A DNA stretch of 7,806 nt. It comes from Planctomycetes bacterium RBG_16_41_13 (GTDB lineage: Bacteria; Planctomycetota; Brocadiia; Brocadiales; Brocadiaceae). The notes under the pieces are model-generated. The model saw nothing but the letters and a program-made list of their open reading frames with translations, did not search any database and had not been told where the DNA came from. A program made the translations under genes and the position numbers. The DNA lies in NCBI GenBank assembly GCA_001828295.1, contig MHYI01000080.1, positions 481-8,286 of the forward strand, in the 5' to 3' direction. Positions 1 through 5,838 of the stretch are shown piece by piece. Every line of letters starts with the position of its first letter. Position 1 is the first letter of the stretch.

Positions 1-966
1 AAAGAAACGAAGAACCTTATAACAAGCAAAGAATTTTCACTCATGAAGAAAGGCGTCCAAATTATAAATTGCGCAAGAGGCGGCGTTATTTGCGAAGAAG
101 ATCTTTATAATGCCATTAAAACAGGACAGGTTGCCGGCGCAGCTCTGGACGTATTTGAAGAAGAACCGCCCAAGGATAACAAGTTACTCCAACTGGAAGA
201 GGTCATTGCTACGCCGCATTTAGGGGCATCCACCGAGGAAGCGCAATATGCGGTTGCGATTGAGGCAGCGGAGCAGATGGCCGCAGCCCTTACCGGAAAG
301 GGATATAAAAATGCCGTTAACCTTTCTCCCTATAGTCCGGAAGAGTATACCAGCCTGAAGCCCTATCTTGTCCTTGCAGAAAAAATGGGATCTTTTTTAA
401 CACAAATAAATAATGCAGGCATTCAGACATTAGATATTGTTTATACGGGAGAGATTTCTCATAAAAATATTCGAATCGTTACCGACAGCCTTATAGTGGG
501 GTTGCTCAAGCCGAGCCTGGAAGAAGGCGTAAATCTTGTAAGCGCTCCGACCTTGCTCGCAGAACGTGGTATCAAGGTAAATGTCACGACCAGCAGCAAT
601 GCTTGTGATTTTAGCAGCCTTGTAGCTGCAAAAATTACTACGTCAAACGGAGAAACCTGCATTTCCGGTGCGGTATTTGGCAAAAACGAACCAAGGCTGG
701 TAGACATTAATGGTTATGGCGTTGAGGCCATTCTCAATGAACAGATACTCGTACTATTCGGCAAGGATAAGCCGGGCTTCATTGGACAGATCGGCTCTCT
801 TCTTGGCAAGAAAAACATAAACATCGCCCATATGACCTTCGGAAGGAAAGAAATAGGGGGAAATACCATTAGCATTCTCAACATAGATGCTATGCCGCCG
901 CCAGATTGCCTCAATGAAATTAAACAACTAAACCACATTGATGCGGCATTTTTGGTACAACTCTAA
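1..966 (+). CDS. serA: D-3-phosphoglycerate dehydrogenase, 5'-truncated by window edge
   Basis: Cytosolic enzyme that oxidises 3-phosphoglycerate to 3-phosphohydroxypyruvate with NAD+, the first step of serine synthesis. The reading frame is open from base 1, so the ATG at 43 is internal; about 200 N-terminal residues lie outside the window. Counting from base 1, the end of the Rossmann domain carries NCARGG with catalytic Arg26, DVFEEEPP with catalytic Glu55, and TPHLGAS with catalytic His73; the Arg-Glu spacing of 29 matches E. coli SerA. A middle region of about 140 residues fits the ASB (intervening) domain of the long SerA form, and a C-terminal ACT domain begins at ILVLFGKDKPGFIGQIG (about residues 250-321), the usual serine-sensing regulatory domain. 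The gene ends in TAA and converges on the permease gene. Identity is secure; allosteric control by serine is inferred from the family. Confidence 0.95.
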   Translation, partial: KETKNLITSKEFSLMKKGVQIINCARGGVICEEDLYNAIKTGQVAGAALDVFEEEPPKDNKLLQLEEVIATPHLGASTEEAQYAVAIEAAEQMAAALTGKGYKNAVNLSPYSPEEYTSLKPYLVLAEKMGSFLTQINNAGIQTLDIVYTGEISHKNIRIVTDSLIVGLLKPSLEEGVNLVSAPTLLAERGIKVNVTTSSNACDFSSLVAAKITTSNGETCISGAVFGKNEPRLVDINGYGVEAILNEQILVLFGKDKPGFIGQIGSLLGKKNINIAHMTFGRKEIGGNTISILNIDAMPPPDCLNEIKQLNHIDAAFLVQL

Positions 967-993
967 AGCCGTGATGTCCGCGCCTGGCTTTTA
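965..993 (+). terminator. possible intrinsic terminator of serA
   Basis: AAAGCC (965-970) and GGCTTT (986-991) form a 6-bp stem that overlaps the serA stop codon, followed by a short T-rich end (TTTTAT). The 15-base loop and short stem make this a weak terminator; it is suggested by position more than by strength. Confidence 0.3.
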
Positions 994-1040
994 TCAGAGA
1001 TAGTCAAACAGGTACGGTTTTAGAAAGACGAATATAAGAG

Positions 1041-1071
1041 TGGCATGGACAAAGCCTGCTTGTCCGTGCCA
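1041..1071. repeat. long inverted repeat between convergent genes
   Basis: TGGCATGGACAA (1041-1052) pairs with TTGTCCGTGCCA (1060-1071) around a 7-base loop. The stem is 12 bp with one imperfect position (T1046/G1066), which is a U-G wobble in plus-strand RNA but an A-C mismatch in minus-strand RNA. It lies between the ends of serA and the minus-strand permease gene. Read on the plus strand no U-tract follows; read on the minus strand a moderately T-rich stretch (CTCTTATATTCGTC) follows. It may be a transcription-ending or 3'-end-stabilising hairpin, or a dispersed palindromic element. The structure is certain; its role is inferred. Confidence 0.6.
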
Positions 1072-1148
1072 TCAACCCTACGGGGGGAGAGAAATTTCGA
1101 CAGCGGCACATCTTCTTCTCGCGTTTAAGATGCATCCTTTCATCCAGA

Positions 1149-1952
1149 TCAGCAACATTCTTTTCTTTCAAACATTTCAAATGCTATGTGGATAACAAGA
1201 GTTGTATACGCAATGGCATAAACGACCATAAGCAAAATATAACGAACACTAGTCCCTTCCAGAGAATTACCCATGCCAATAGCACACACCCCTTCCAGAT
1301 TTGGGAAAATTACGTACAAAAAGGCAAAAAACCAGGAAAAAATGCTTTCATTCGCATTGAAAAGGTTTTGAACAAGACATAGCAGATTTCCAACAATATA
1401 GATAAACAAACAACAACTCAAATTAGCCGACATCGACAAATAAACAGACCCCGCGATTGCTATCGCGCACATCATTTCCACCTGTAAAAATGTATAGAAA
1501 AGCGGGAGAATGGTAATGCCCCCGAAGTGTATAATTGAGGGGAAAAATGCCACATCAAAATCTAACAGATTTTTCAGGGACAGAGAAACAACTAAAAAAG
1601 CTCCTAAAATGAGATATTCCACTGCCGCCACTGTCAATATTCCAAAAAATTTCCCGAGGACAACATCACGCTTACTCACTGGTTTTGCCAACAGCGTCAA
1701 AATAGTGCCGCTCTCCCTCTCTTTTGATAGAGCATTTACCGCAGAAATGGAGACCAAGACGAGACAGCACACCGTAATAGTCGAAATACCCATTTCTTTC
1801 ACCAGCCGGAGCTCTTCGCCAAAGGCAAACAAGGTAAAAAAAAGGGATAAAAACGTTAAAAACACGCCAGCACTAGTAATTACATAAAACAAGGGCTGCC
1901 GAAAAACATCCCTTGAGGTATTAATTGCGAGACAAAACAGAGCGCCATTCAT
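1149..1952 (-). CDS. ABC-2 type transporter permease subunit
   Basis: A 267-residue integral inner-membrane protein with about six or seven hydrophobic segments (roughly residues 21-44, 56-73, 104-126, 142-172, 177-195, 206-218 and 237-257). Between the second and third segments is the stretch ALSKERESGTILTLLAKPVS (residues 74-93) followed by KRDVVLGKFFG, the hallmark cytoplasmic coupling region of ABC-2/NosY-like permeases, where a separate ATPase docks. The ATG is preceded by AAGGG at 1959-1963 with 6-bp spacing, supporting this start. The substrate cannot be read from sequence; relatives export drugs, polysaccharides or metal-related cargo. No ATP-binding subunit is next to it: upstream is the divergent parB and downstream the convergent serA, so it appears monocistronic and must find its ATPase elsewhere. 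Family assignment is good; specific function unknown. Confidence 0.8.
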   Translation of the reverse strand: MNGALFCLAINTSRDVFRQPLFYVITSAGVFLTFLSLFFTLFAFGEELRLVKEMGISTITVCCLVLVSISAVNALSKERESGTILTLLAKPVSKRDVVLGKFFGILTVAAVEYLILGAFLVVSLSLKNLLDFDVAFFPSIIHFGGITILPLFYTFLQVEMMCAIAIAGSVYLSMSANLSCCLFIYIVGNLLCLVQNLFNANESIFSWFFAFLYVIFPNLEGVCAIGMGNSLEGTSVRYILLMVVYAIAYTTLVIHIAFEMFERKECC

Positions 1953-1995
1953 AAAAAACCCTTGAATTTCACCAAAAAAACCATAGACTCTATTA

Positions 1996-2019
1996 AAAAT
2001 GTTTCACGTGAAACATTTT
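1996..2019. promoter_or_regulatory. parS: parS centromere site in the permease-parB divergent gap
   Basis: The core TGTTTCACGTGAAACA at 2000-2015 is a perfect 16-bp palindrome that differs by one base from the Bacillus subtilis parS consensus (TGTTCCACGTGAAACA). The symmetry extends to 24 bp (1996-2019) with flanking AAAA/TTTT. It lies 78 bp before the parB start and 43 bp before the permease start. In the known system ParB dimers bind parS, load CTP and slide as clamps to build the partition complex. Bound ParB could also influence the two divergent promoters; that part is inference. Confidence 0.93.
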
Positions 2020-2084
2020 AGGACGGGCAATCGGCCTGATCCTAACACCTGTTTAAGAATATTTCAATGGAAAAACATTCAAAA

Positions 2085-2089
2085 AAGGA
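2085..2089 (+). promoter_or_regulatory. ribosome binding site that fixes the parB start
   Basis: AAGGA lies 8 bases before the ATG at 2098. The alternative in-frame ATG at 1999 has only A/T-rich sequence before it and no Shine-Dalgarno motif, and it falls inside the parS palindrome, so 2098 is the preferred start. Confidence 0.7.
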
Positions 2090-2097
2090 CGAAACCC

Positions 2098-2964
2098 ATG
2101 GCCAAAAACGAAGGACTTAGCAAAGGACTGCAATCTCTCCTGGGAGGCGTCATTGGCATAGAAACCCAAGGGGAAGAAGGGGTAATTATACAATTGAATC
2201 CCAACGACATAAAACCGAATAGCATGCAGCCCCGCAACCTTTTCAAGGAAGCGGAAATGCATGACCTTGTAGCATCCATTAAAAAACACGGTATTTTACA
2301 GCCGATTATCGTGACGCCCCTTGCCCACGGCTATATGCTTATTGCAGGAGAACGGCGCTGGAGGGCAGCAAAGGAACTCGGCATGAAAAAGGTACCTGCA
2401 ATTGTACGAAAGACAGACGATGAAAACATCCTCGAAATCGCTTTAATAGAAAACATTCAAAGAGAAGATCTTAATCCGATCGAAAAAGCCCTTGGGTTTC
2501 GTGAGTTGGTAAAGAAATTCGGATTCACGCAGGAACAAGTCGCCCAGGCAATGGGAAAAGACCGCAGTTCCGTGGCAAATTATCTCCGGCTTCTCGAACT
2601 CCCCGATGAAATCCAGGGACATGTTTCACGTGGAACAATCTCCATGGGGCATGCCCGGGCACTGCTTTCTCTTCAGGAAAAAGAAATGCAGATAAAATAC
2701 TGCACTAGTATTATTAGGGAAGGGCTTTCTGTAAGGGATATTGAGGCCATGGCTGCCGGGGAAAAGAATCTTCGCAAACCGGAGAAACAGCCCACAAAAA
2801 AATTACCCACGCCGCATATTGCCGACATTGAGGATCGCTTCCGAAAGCATTTTGGGGCAAAAGTAAAGATACGGGAACGACATGGCAGGGGGCAAATAAC
2901 TATCGCCTTTAACAACAATGAAGAGTTCGAGCGGATTGCCAGTAAGAGCGGGATTAGTCTTTAA
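2098..2964 (+). CDS. parB: chromosome partitioning protein ParB (Spo0J/Noc-type CTPase clamp)
   Basis: A 288-residue DNA-binding protein that loads at parS and spreads along DNA for chromosome segregation and SMC recruitment. The N-terminus MAKNEGLSKGLQSLLG resembles the short leader that in relatives contacts ParA. The CTP-binding N-terminal domain has QPR (44-46), GERRWRA (84-90) and ENIQRED (118-124). A helix-turn-helix for parS binding covers about 142-165 (FTQEQVAQAMGKDRSSVANY), followed by the rest of the DNA-binding domain including GHVSRGTISMGHARALL. A linker rich in Lys and Pro (about 222-239) precedes a small C-terminal dimerisation domain (about 243-285). The reading frame extends upstream to an ATG at 1999, but those 33 codons begin inside parS and look untranslated. 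No parA is adjacent, which is unusual because parA normally sits just upstream. A second parS lies within the gene. All family motifs are intact. Confidence 0.96.
   Translation: MAKNEGLSKGLQSLLGGVIGIETQGEEGVIIQLNPNDIKPNSMQPRNLFKEAEMHDLVASIKKHGILQPIIVTPLAHGYMLIAGERRWRAAKELGMKKVPAIVRKTDDENILEIALIENIQREDLNPIEKALGFRELVKKFGFTQEQVAQAMGKDRSSVANYLRLLELPDEIQGHVSRGTISMGHARALLSLQEKEMQIKYCTSIIREGLSVRDIEAMAAGEKNLRKPEKQPTKKLPTPHIADIEDRFRKHFGAKVKIRERHGRGQITIAFNNNEEFERIASKSGISL
2622..2637 (-). promoter_or_regulatory. parS: second parS site, inside the parB coding region
   Basis: On the minus strand the sequence reads TGTTCCACGTGAAACA, an exact match to the classical Bacillus subtilis parS. It overlaps parB codons 175-180 (H-V-S-R-G-T), just after the helix-turn-helix. 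B. subtilis also has a parS inside its parB homologue spo0J, so an intragenic site has precedent. It lies 622 bp from the upstream parS. Confidence 0.92.
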
Positions 2965-2973
2965 ACACTTTCT

Positions 2974-3126
2974 ATGCGCTTTGCCTTCATAAAAGAGTTA
3001 AATTCCATGAGAAATAGCGGAAACCAGGGATTTTCGCCGATAAAAATATCACTCTTTGTGGCATCTGTGATTTCAAGCTCTTTTTTTAACGGTCTCGCCC
3101 TTTACTCACGGGCATGCTCTATTTAA
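2974..3126 (+). CDS. small hydrophobic ORF of 50 codons, doubtful
   Basis: This frame opens 9 bp after the parB stop and fills most of the parB-pyrG convergent gap. It would encode a short polar N-terminus and then a hydrophobic stretch (about residues 22-44, SPIKISLFVASVISSSFFNG and onward) that could span a membrane once. There is no Shine-Dalgarno motif before the ATG at 2974; an internal ATG at 3007 would give 39 residues with only a poor AAGAG upstream. The layout of a polar start followed by one hydrophobic segment that then stops abruptly could be the remnant of a membrane-anchored protein whose remainder was lost, or simply chance. I do not recognise a family. Confidence 0.18.
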   Translation: MRFAFIKELNSMRNSGNQGFSPIKISLFVASVISSSFFNGLALYSRACSI

Positions 3127-3156
3127 CAAGCAATAGATATTCACTTCCCCGCAAAT

Positions 3157-4752
3157 TCATTTTTTTAACGTTGCCCGTATAAATTCTCTAAACAGTGGGT
3201 GTGCTTTTGTTGGCTTTGATTTAAATTCCGGATGAAACTGCACACAGACAAACCATGGATGATTTATAATTTCCATAATCTCGACCAACCGGTCTTCCTG
3301 GGAATGTCCGCTAAATCTCATTCCATTTGCTAAAAATTTCTCTTTATACGCATCGTTAAATTCGTATCGATGTCGATGCCTTTCGGAAACTACAGCCTTT
3401 TTATATGCTTCATACGCCTTTGTGCCTTCCTCAACAAAACAGGCTTGAGCCCCTAATCGCATTGTTCCGCCTTTTTTTGTTATATTTCGCTGTTCTTCGA
3501 GGAGGCTGATTACAGGATGCGGGGTAGCAGGATCAAATTCGGTGCTGTTTGCGCCGGCAAGATTACAGACATTTCTTGCAAACTCTATCGAGGCGCACTG
3601 CATTCCGAGGCAAATGCCAAAAAAGGGGATGTTGTTTTCCCTCGCATATTGAATTGCCATTACTTTCCCCTCAATACCCCTCGCACCAAATCCACCGGGC
3701 GCCAATATTCCATTTACCCCTTTTAAGCAAGCCTCTGCCCCAAACTTTTCTACATCCTCAGATTCAATCCTGCGCTCTTTTACCCGTGCATTGTTTTCTA
3801 TTCCGCCATGTATTAACGACTCATAAATAGATTCATATGCCGATTGATGCCCTATATATTTTCCAACAATCGCTATTTCCGTCGTATGCTTCGGATTTCT
3901 CAATATCTCTAATATTGACAACCACTTATCTATATTCCCATTATTTGTTTTCAGTTGGAGTTTTTGTATGATCAACTTGTCCAATCCCTGTTCCATAAGG
4001 ATAAGGGGTATTTCATACAAATAAGGTTTTACATCCTTCTCCTCTATAATTGCGTTTTTATCGACATTACAGAAAAGCGATATCTTTTCTTTTATCTCTT
4101 CGCTCAAATGTTTCTCTGTCCTGCATATAATAATATCCGGCTGCACACCAGCCTGCCGTAACATACCAACACTGTGTTGTGTAGGCTTGGTCTTTATTTC
4201 GTCTGCCGCACTTAAATATGGCACAAGGGTTAAATGAATGTAGAGTACGTTTCCCCTGCCTATCGTTTGCCCGAATTGTCTGATTGCTTCAAGAAATAGC
4301 TGGCTTTCAATATCGCCCACAATCCCGCCAATCTCAGAAATTACCACATCCGTGTCCGGTCCATCCAGCTTTTTTATGCATTCTATAACCTCATTCGTAA
4401 TATGAGGGATGACCTGCACCGTCTTTCCCAAATACTCGCCGTTCCGTTCCTTCATAAGAACGGAGTGGTAAATTGACCCTGTCGTAAAGTTACAGTATTT
4501 GTTTGTTTCGGCATTGGTAAATCTTTCATAATGCCCAAGGTCCAGATCCGTTTCCGCGCCATCTTCAGTCACATATACTTCTCCATGCTCATACGGGCTC
4601 ATCGTTCCCGGATCAACGTTTACATACGGATCAAATTTCTGCAACCGCACCCTTAACCCTCTGCTCTCCAGTAACATCCCTATAGAAGCAGAATTCAAGC
4701 CCTTCCCGAGTGACGATACTACTCCGCCCGTAACAAAAATATGTTTAGTCAT
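3157..4752 (-). CDS. pyrG: CTP synthase (glutamine-hydrolysing)
   Basis: Cytosolic enzyme that converts UTP to CTP using ATP and ammonia from glutamine, the last step of de novo pyrimidine nucleotide synthesis. Length is 531 residues, close to the usual 530-550. The synthase domain (about 1-265) starts with the P-loop [10 protein letters not shown] (9-18) and has Mg-ligand candidates Asp71 (DLGHYERF) and Glu140 ([13 protein letters not shown]), matching E. coli Asp72 and Glu140. KTKPTQHS (187-194) is the conserved nucleotide-binding stretch. The class I glutaminase domain (about 290-531) has the oxyanion strand APGGFGARG (351-359), nucleophile Cys381 in GICLGMQ, and His507 and Glu509 in FHPEF. 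All key residues are present. The start codon overlaps the end of kdsB by 8 bp, so the two are almost certainly cotranscribed and translationally coupled. The gene converges on parB with a 192-bp gap. Confidence 0.98.
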   Translation of the reverse strand: MTKHIFVTGGVVSSLGKGLNSASIGMLLESRGLRVRLQKFDPYVNVDPGTMSPYEHGEVYVTEDGAETDLDLGHYERFTNAETNKYCNFTTGSIYHSVLMKERNGEYLGKTVQVIPHITNEVIECIKKLDGPDTDVVISEIGGIVGDIESQLFLEAIRQFGQTIGRGNVLYIHLTLVPYLSAADEIKTKPTQHSVGMLRQAGVQPDIIICRTEKHLSEEIKEKISLFCNVDKNAIIEEKDVKPYLYEIPLILMEQGLDKLIIQKLQLKTNNGNIDKWLSILEILRNPKHTTEIAIVGKYIGHQSAYESIYESLIHGGIENNARVKERRIESEDVEKFGAEACLKGVNGILAPGGFGARGIEGKVMAIQYARENNIPFFGICLGMQCASIEFARNVCNLAGANSTEFDPATPHPVISLLEEQRNITKKGGTMRLGAQACFVEEGTKAYEAYKKAVVSERHRHRYEFNDAYKEKFLANGMRFSGHSQEDRLVEIMEIINHPWFVCVQFHPEFKSKPTKAHPLFREFIRATLKK

Positions 4753-5503
4753 TTTTATGTCTTTCTATAAATTCCATCAAATCATTTTTAGTATTTATAC
4801 CACACGATACATACTCAGTAATTGCCACTTTTATTTTATATCCATTTGAAAGCGCCCGAAGTTGTTCAAGTTTTTCCGCCATTTCTAATTTCGATGGCAA
4901 TAAATTACGGTACTTCAGCAAAAAGTCCCTGCGATATCCATATATTCCAAGGTGTCTTAAAAATTCTCTGCCTTTTCCTTGTTCATCATTATCCCGCACA
5001 TATGGTATTTGAGAACGGGAAAAGTAGAGTGCGTATCCGTTATTATCCAATACCACCTTTACACAGTTTGGATCTCTTAATGCCTCCGCATTTTCTATTC
5101 TGTTTGCAAGGGTTGACATTACCGCGTTATCATCTTTCTCCAACACATCAATAACCAAATCGACCATTGCACCGTTCATTTCCGGCTCATCTCCCTGCAC
5201 GTTTACGATAAAATCCGCATCTATCCTTTCAGCAATTTCAGAGATCCTATCTGTGCCGGAATGATACTCCCCTGAAGTCATTTCTGCTACACCGCCAAAA
5301 CCCTTTACGACATCAAAAATCTGCCTGCTGTCCGTTGCAACAATTACCTTTTCAATACGCCTGGCGGATTTCACATTTTGATACACATGCTCTATTATAT
5401 ACCTTCCCGTAATATCTTTTACTTCCTGTAAAATCAATTTCCCCTGCAGTCGTGAAGAATCATATCTTGCAGGAATTATTACCACCGACTTATGCTTGTT
5501 CAT
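4745..5503 (-). CDS. kdsB: 3-deoxy-manno-octulosonate cytidylyltransferase (CMP-Kdo synthetase)
   Basis: Cytosolic enzyme that couples Kdo to CTP, giving CMP-Kdo and pyrophosphate, the activated sugar for the lipopolysaccharide inner core. The 252 residues match the usual length. Motifs in order: [13 protein letters not shown] (10-22) for nucleotide binding, [11 protein letters not shown] (56-66), [15 protein letters not shown] (75-89), VNVQGDEP (100-107) with the Mg-binding Asp105, DPNCVKVV (144-151), FSRSQIPY (161-168), HLGIYGYR (184-191) and LEQLRAL (212-218). The family motif GxDTxxDL near the C-terminus reads GINTKNDL (235-242), so a normally acidic residue is Asn237. The usual GKP after the first motif is GKL. 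The gene overlaps pyrG by 8 bp, placing CTP production next to CTP use. Upstream is a weak GGA ribosome site and a candidate promoter. The assignment is secure; activity with Asn237 is expected but not proven by sequence. Confidence 0.95.
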   Translation of the reverse strand: MNKHKSVVIIPARYDSSRLQGKLILQEVKDITGRYIIEHVYQNVKSARRIEKVIVATDSRQIFDVVKGFGGVAEMTSGEYHSGTDRISEIAERIDADFIVNVQGDEPEMNGAMVDLVIDVLEKDDNAVMSTLANRIENAEALRDPNCVKVVLDNNGYALYFSRSQIPYVRDNDEQGKGREFLRHLGIYGYRRDFLLKYRNLLPSKLEMAEKLEQLRALSNGYKIKVAITEYVSCGINTKNDLMEFIERHKND

Positions 5504-5548
5504 ATAGTATCCAAATATTTATTTTACCCGATGCTCTATAAGCGCTTC

Positions 5549-5576
5549 ATTCTATTAAAGTGTGTGGCATATTCAA
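5549..5576 (-). promoter_or_regulatory. candidate sigma-70-type promoter for kdsB-pyrG
   Basis: On the minus strand, TTGAAT (5571-5576, four of six matches to the -35 consensus) and TAGAAT (5549-5554, five of six to the -10 consensus) are separated by 16 bp. Transcription would start near 5542, giving a leader of about 40 bases before the kdsB ATG. Prediction by eye only. Confidence 0.35.
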
Positions 5577-5669
5577 ATGCTTTTTAAAATATTCTTTCGC
5601 ACAAAAACTCCCATTAGTACCTTATCAGTAATTTCTTTGCACTTTTTGGTAAAATATTTAATTCCACCC

Positions 5670-5698
5670 CCTGCACCCCCGCCAGCGAGGGACATTCT
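5670..5698. repeat. GC-rich 29-bp direct repeat, copy 1
   Basis: This copy begins CCTGCACCCCCGCCAGCG and ends GGGACATTCT. It matches copy 2 (5731-5759) at 28 of 29 bases, differing at 5688 (A instead of G). The difference breaks one pair of the internal CCCCCGC/GCGGGGG palindrome that is perfect in copy 2. Confidence 0.85.
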
Positions 5699-5701
5699 TT
5701 T

Positions 5702-5730
5702 CACCGCAGAGACGCAGAGGCGCAGAGAAA
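5702..5730. repeat. CGCAGAGA-type short tandem repeat between the two 29-bp copies
   Basis: Three tandem 8-mers lie at 5705-5728: CGCAGAGA, CGCAGAGG, CGCAGAGA, with flanking CAC and AA. Elements reading CACCGCAGAGACGCAGAGG are, from general recollection, widely dispersed between genes in many environmental bacteria; that is recollection, not a search. No function is known to me. Confidence 0.7.
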
Positions 5731-5759
5731 CCTGCACCCCCGCCAGCGGGGGACATTCT
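5731..5759. repeat. GC-rich 29-bp direct repeat, copy 2, with perfect hairpin
   Basis: Second copy of the 29-bp repeat, 61 bp after the first. Its core CCCCCGCCAGCGGGGG (5737-5752) is a 7+7 bp inverted repeat around CA, able to form a hairpin or a near-palindromic protein site. It lies downstream of the radical SAM gene on the minus strand. Confidence 0.85.
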
Positions 5760-5786
5760 CCCCCTTTGGAGGGGGTATGGGGGAGG
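5758..5786. repeat. CCCCC/GGGGG hairpin element with two alternative pairings
   Basis: CCCCCT (5760-5765) pairs with AGGGGG (5770-5775) around TTGG. Alternatively CTCCCCC (5758-5764) pairs with GGGGGAG (5779-5785). The two stems share the C-tract and exclude each other. The element joins directly onto the 29-bp repeat. It could help end or stabilise the radical SAM transcript, or be a dispersed repeat; no U-tract follows on the minus strand. Confidence 0.6.
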
Positions 5787-5838
5787 ATTTTGGAATTTGT
5801 TTCGCATTTAGTGCTTATTGGGTTCAGGCTATGCCAGC

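Larger units (their letters stand above)
5504..5838. other. 335-bp intergenic region with repeats, no gene
   Basis: No coding frame with family resemblance is visible between the radical SAM gene and kdsB. The kdsB-proximal part (5504-5580) is A/T-rich and holds a candidate promoter. The middle (5670-5786) is a mosaic of short GC-rich repeats listed separately. The radical SAM-proximal end (5787-5838) is A/T-rich with reiterated short words such as TTTGGAATTTGTTTCGCATTT, which resembles degenerate repeat sequence. Long frames across this region on either strand merely cross the repeats. Confidence 0.7.

Noticed and set aside
43..966. serA starting at the ATG at 43
   Set aside because: The frame is open to base 1 and the residues before the ATG (KETKNLIT) match the conserved SerA region, so the gene continues beyond the left edge.
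1510..1887. 125-codon plus-strand frame inside the permease gene
   Set aside because: Basic, Thr/Lys-rich shadow of the permease; the minus-strand product has clear membrane segments and the ABC-2 motif.
3048..3087. Terminator after parB from ATCAC/GTGAT and the following T7 run
   Set aside because: The stem is only 5 bp and the T-run begins about 10 bases after it, too far for a normal intrinsic terminator.
5670..5759. CRISPR-like array from the two 29-bp repeats with a 32-bp spacer
   Set aside because: Only two copies, the spacer is itself a tandem repeat, there is no cas gene, and the repeat looks like a dispersed GC-rich element.
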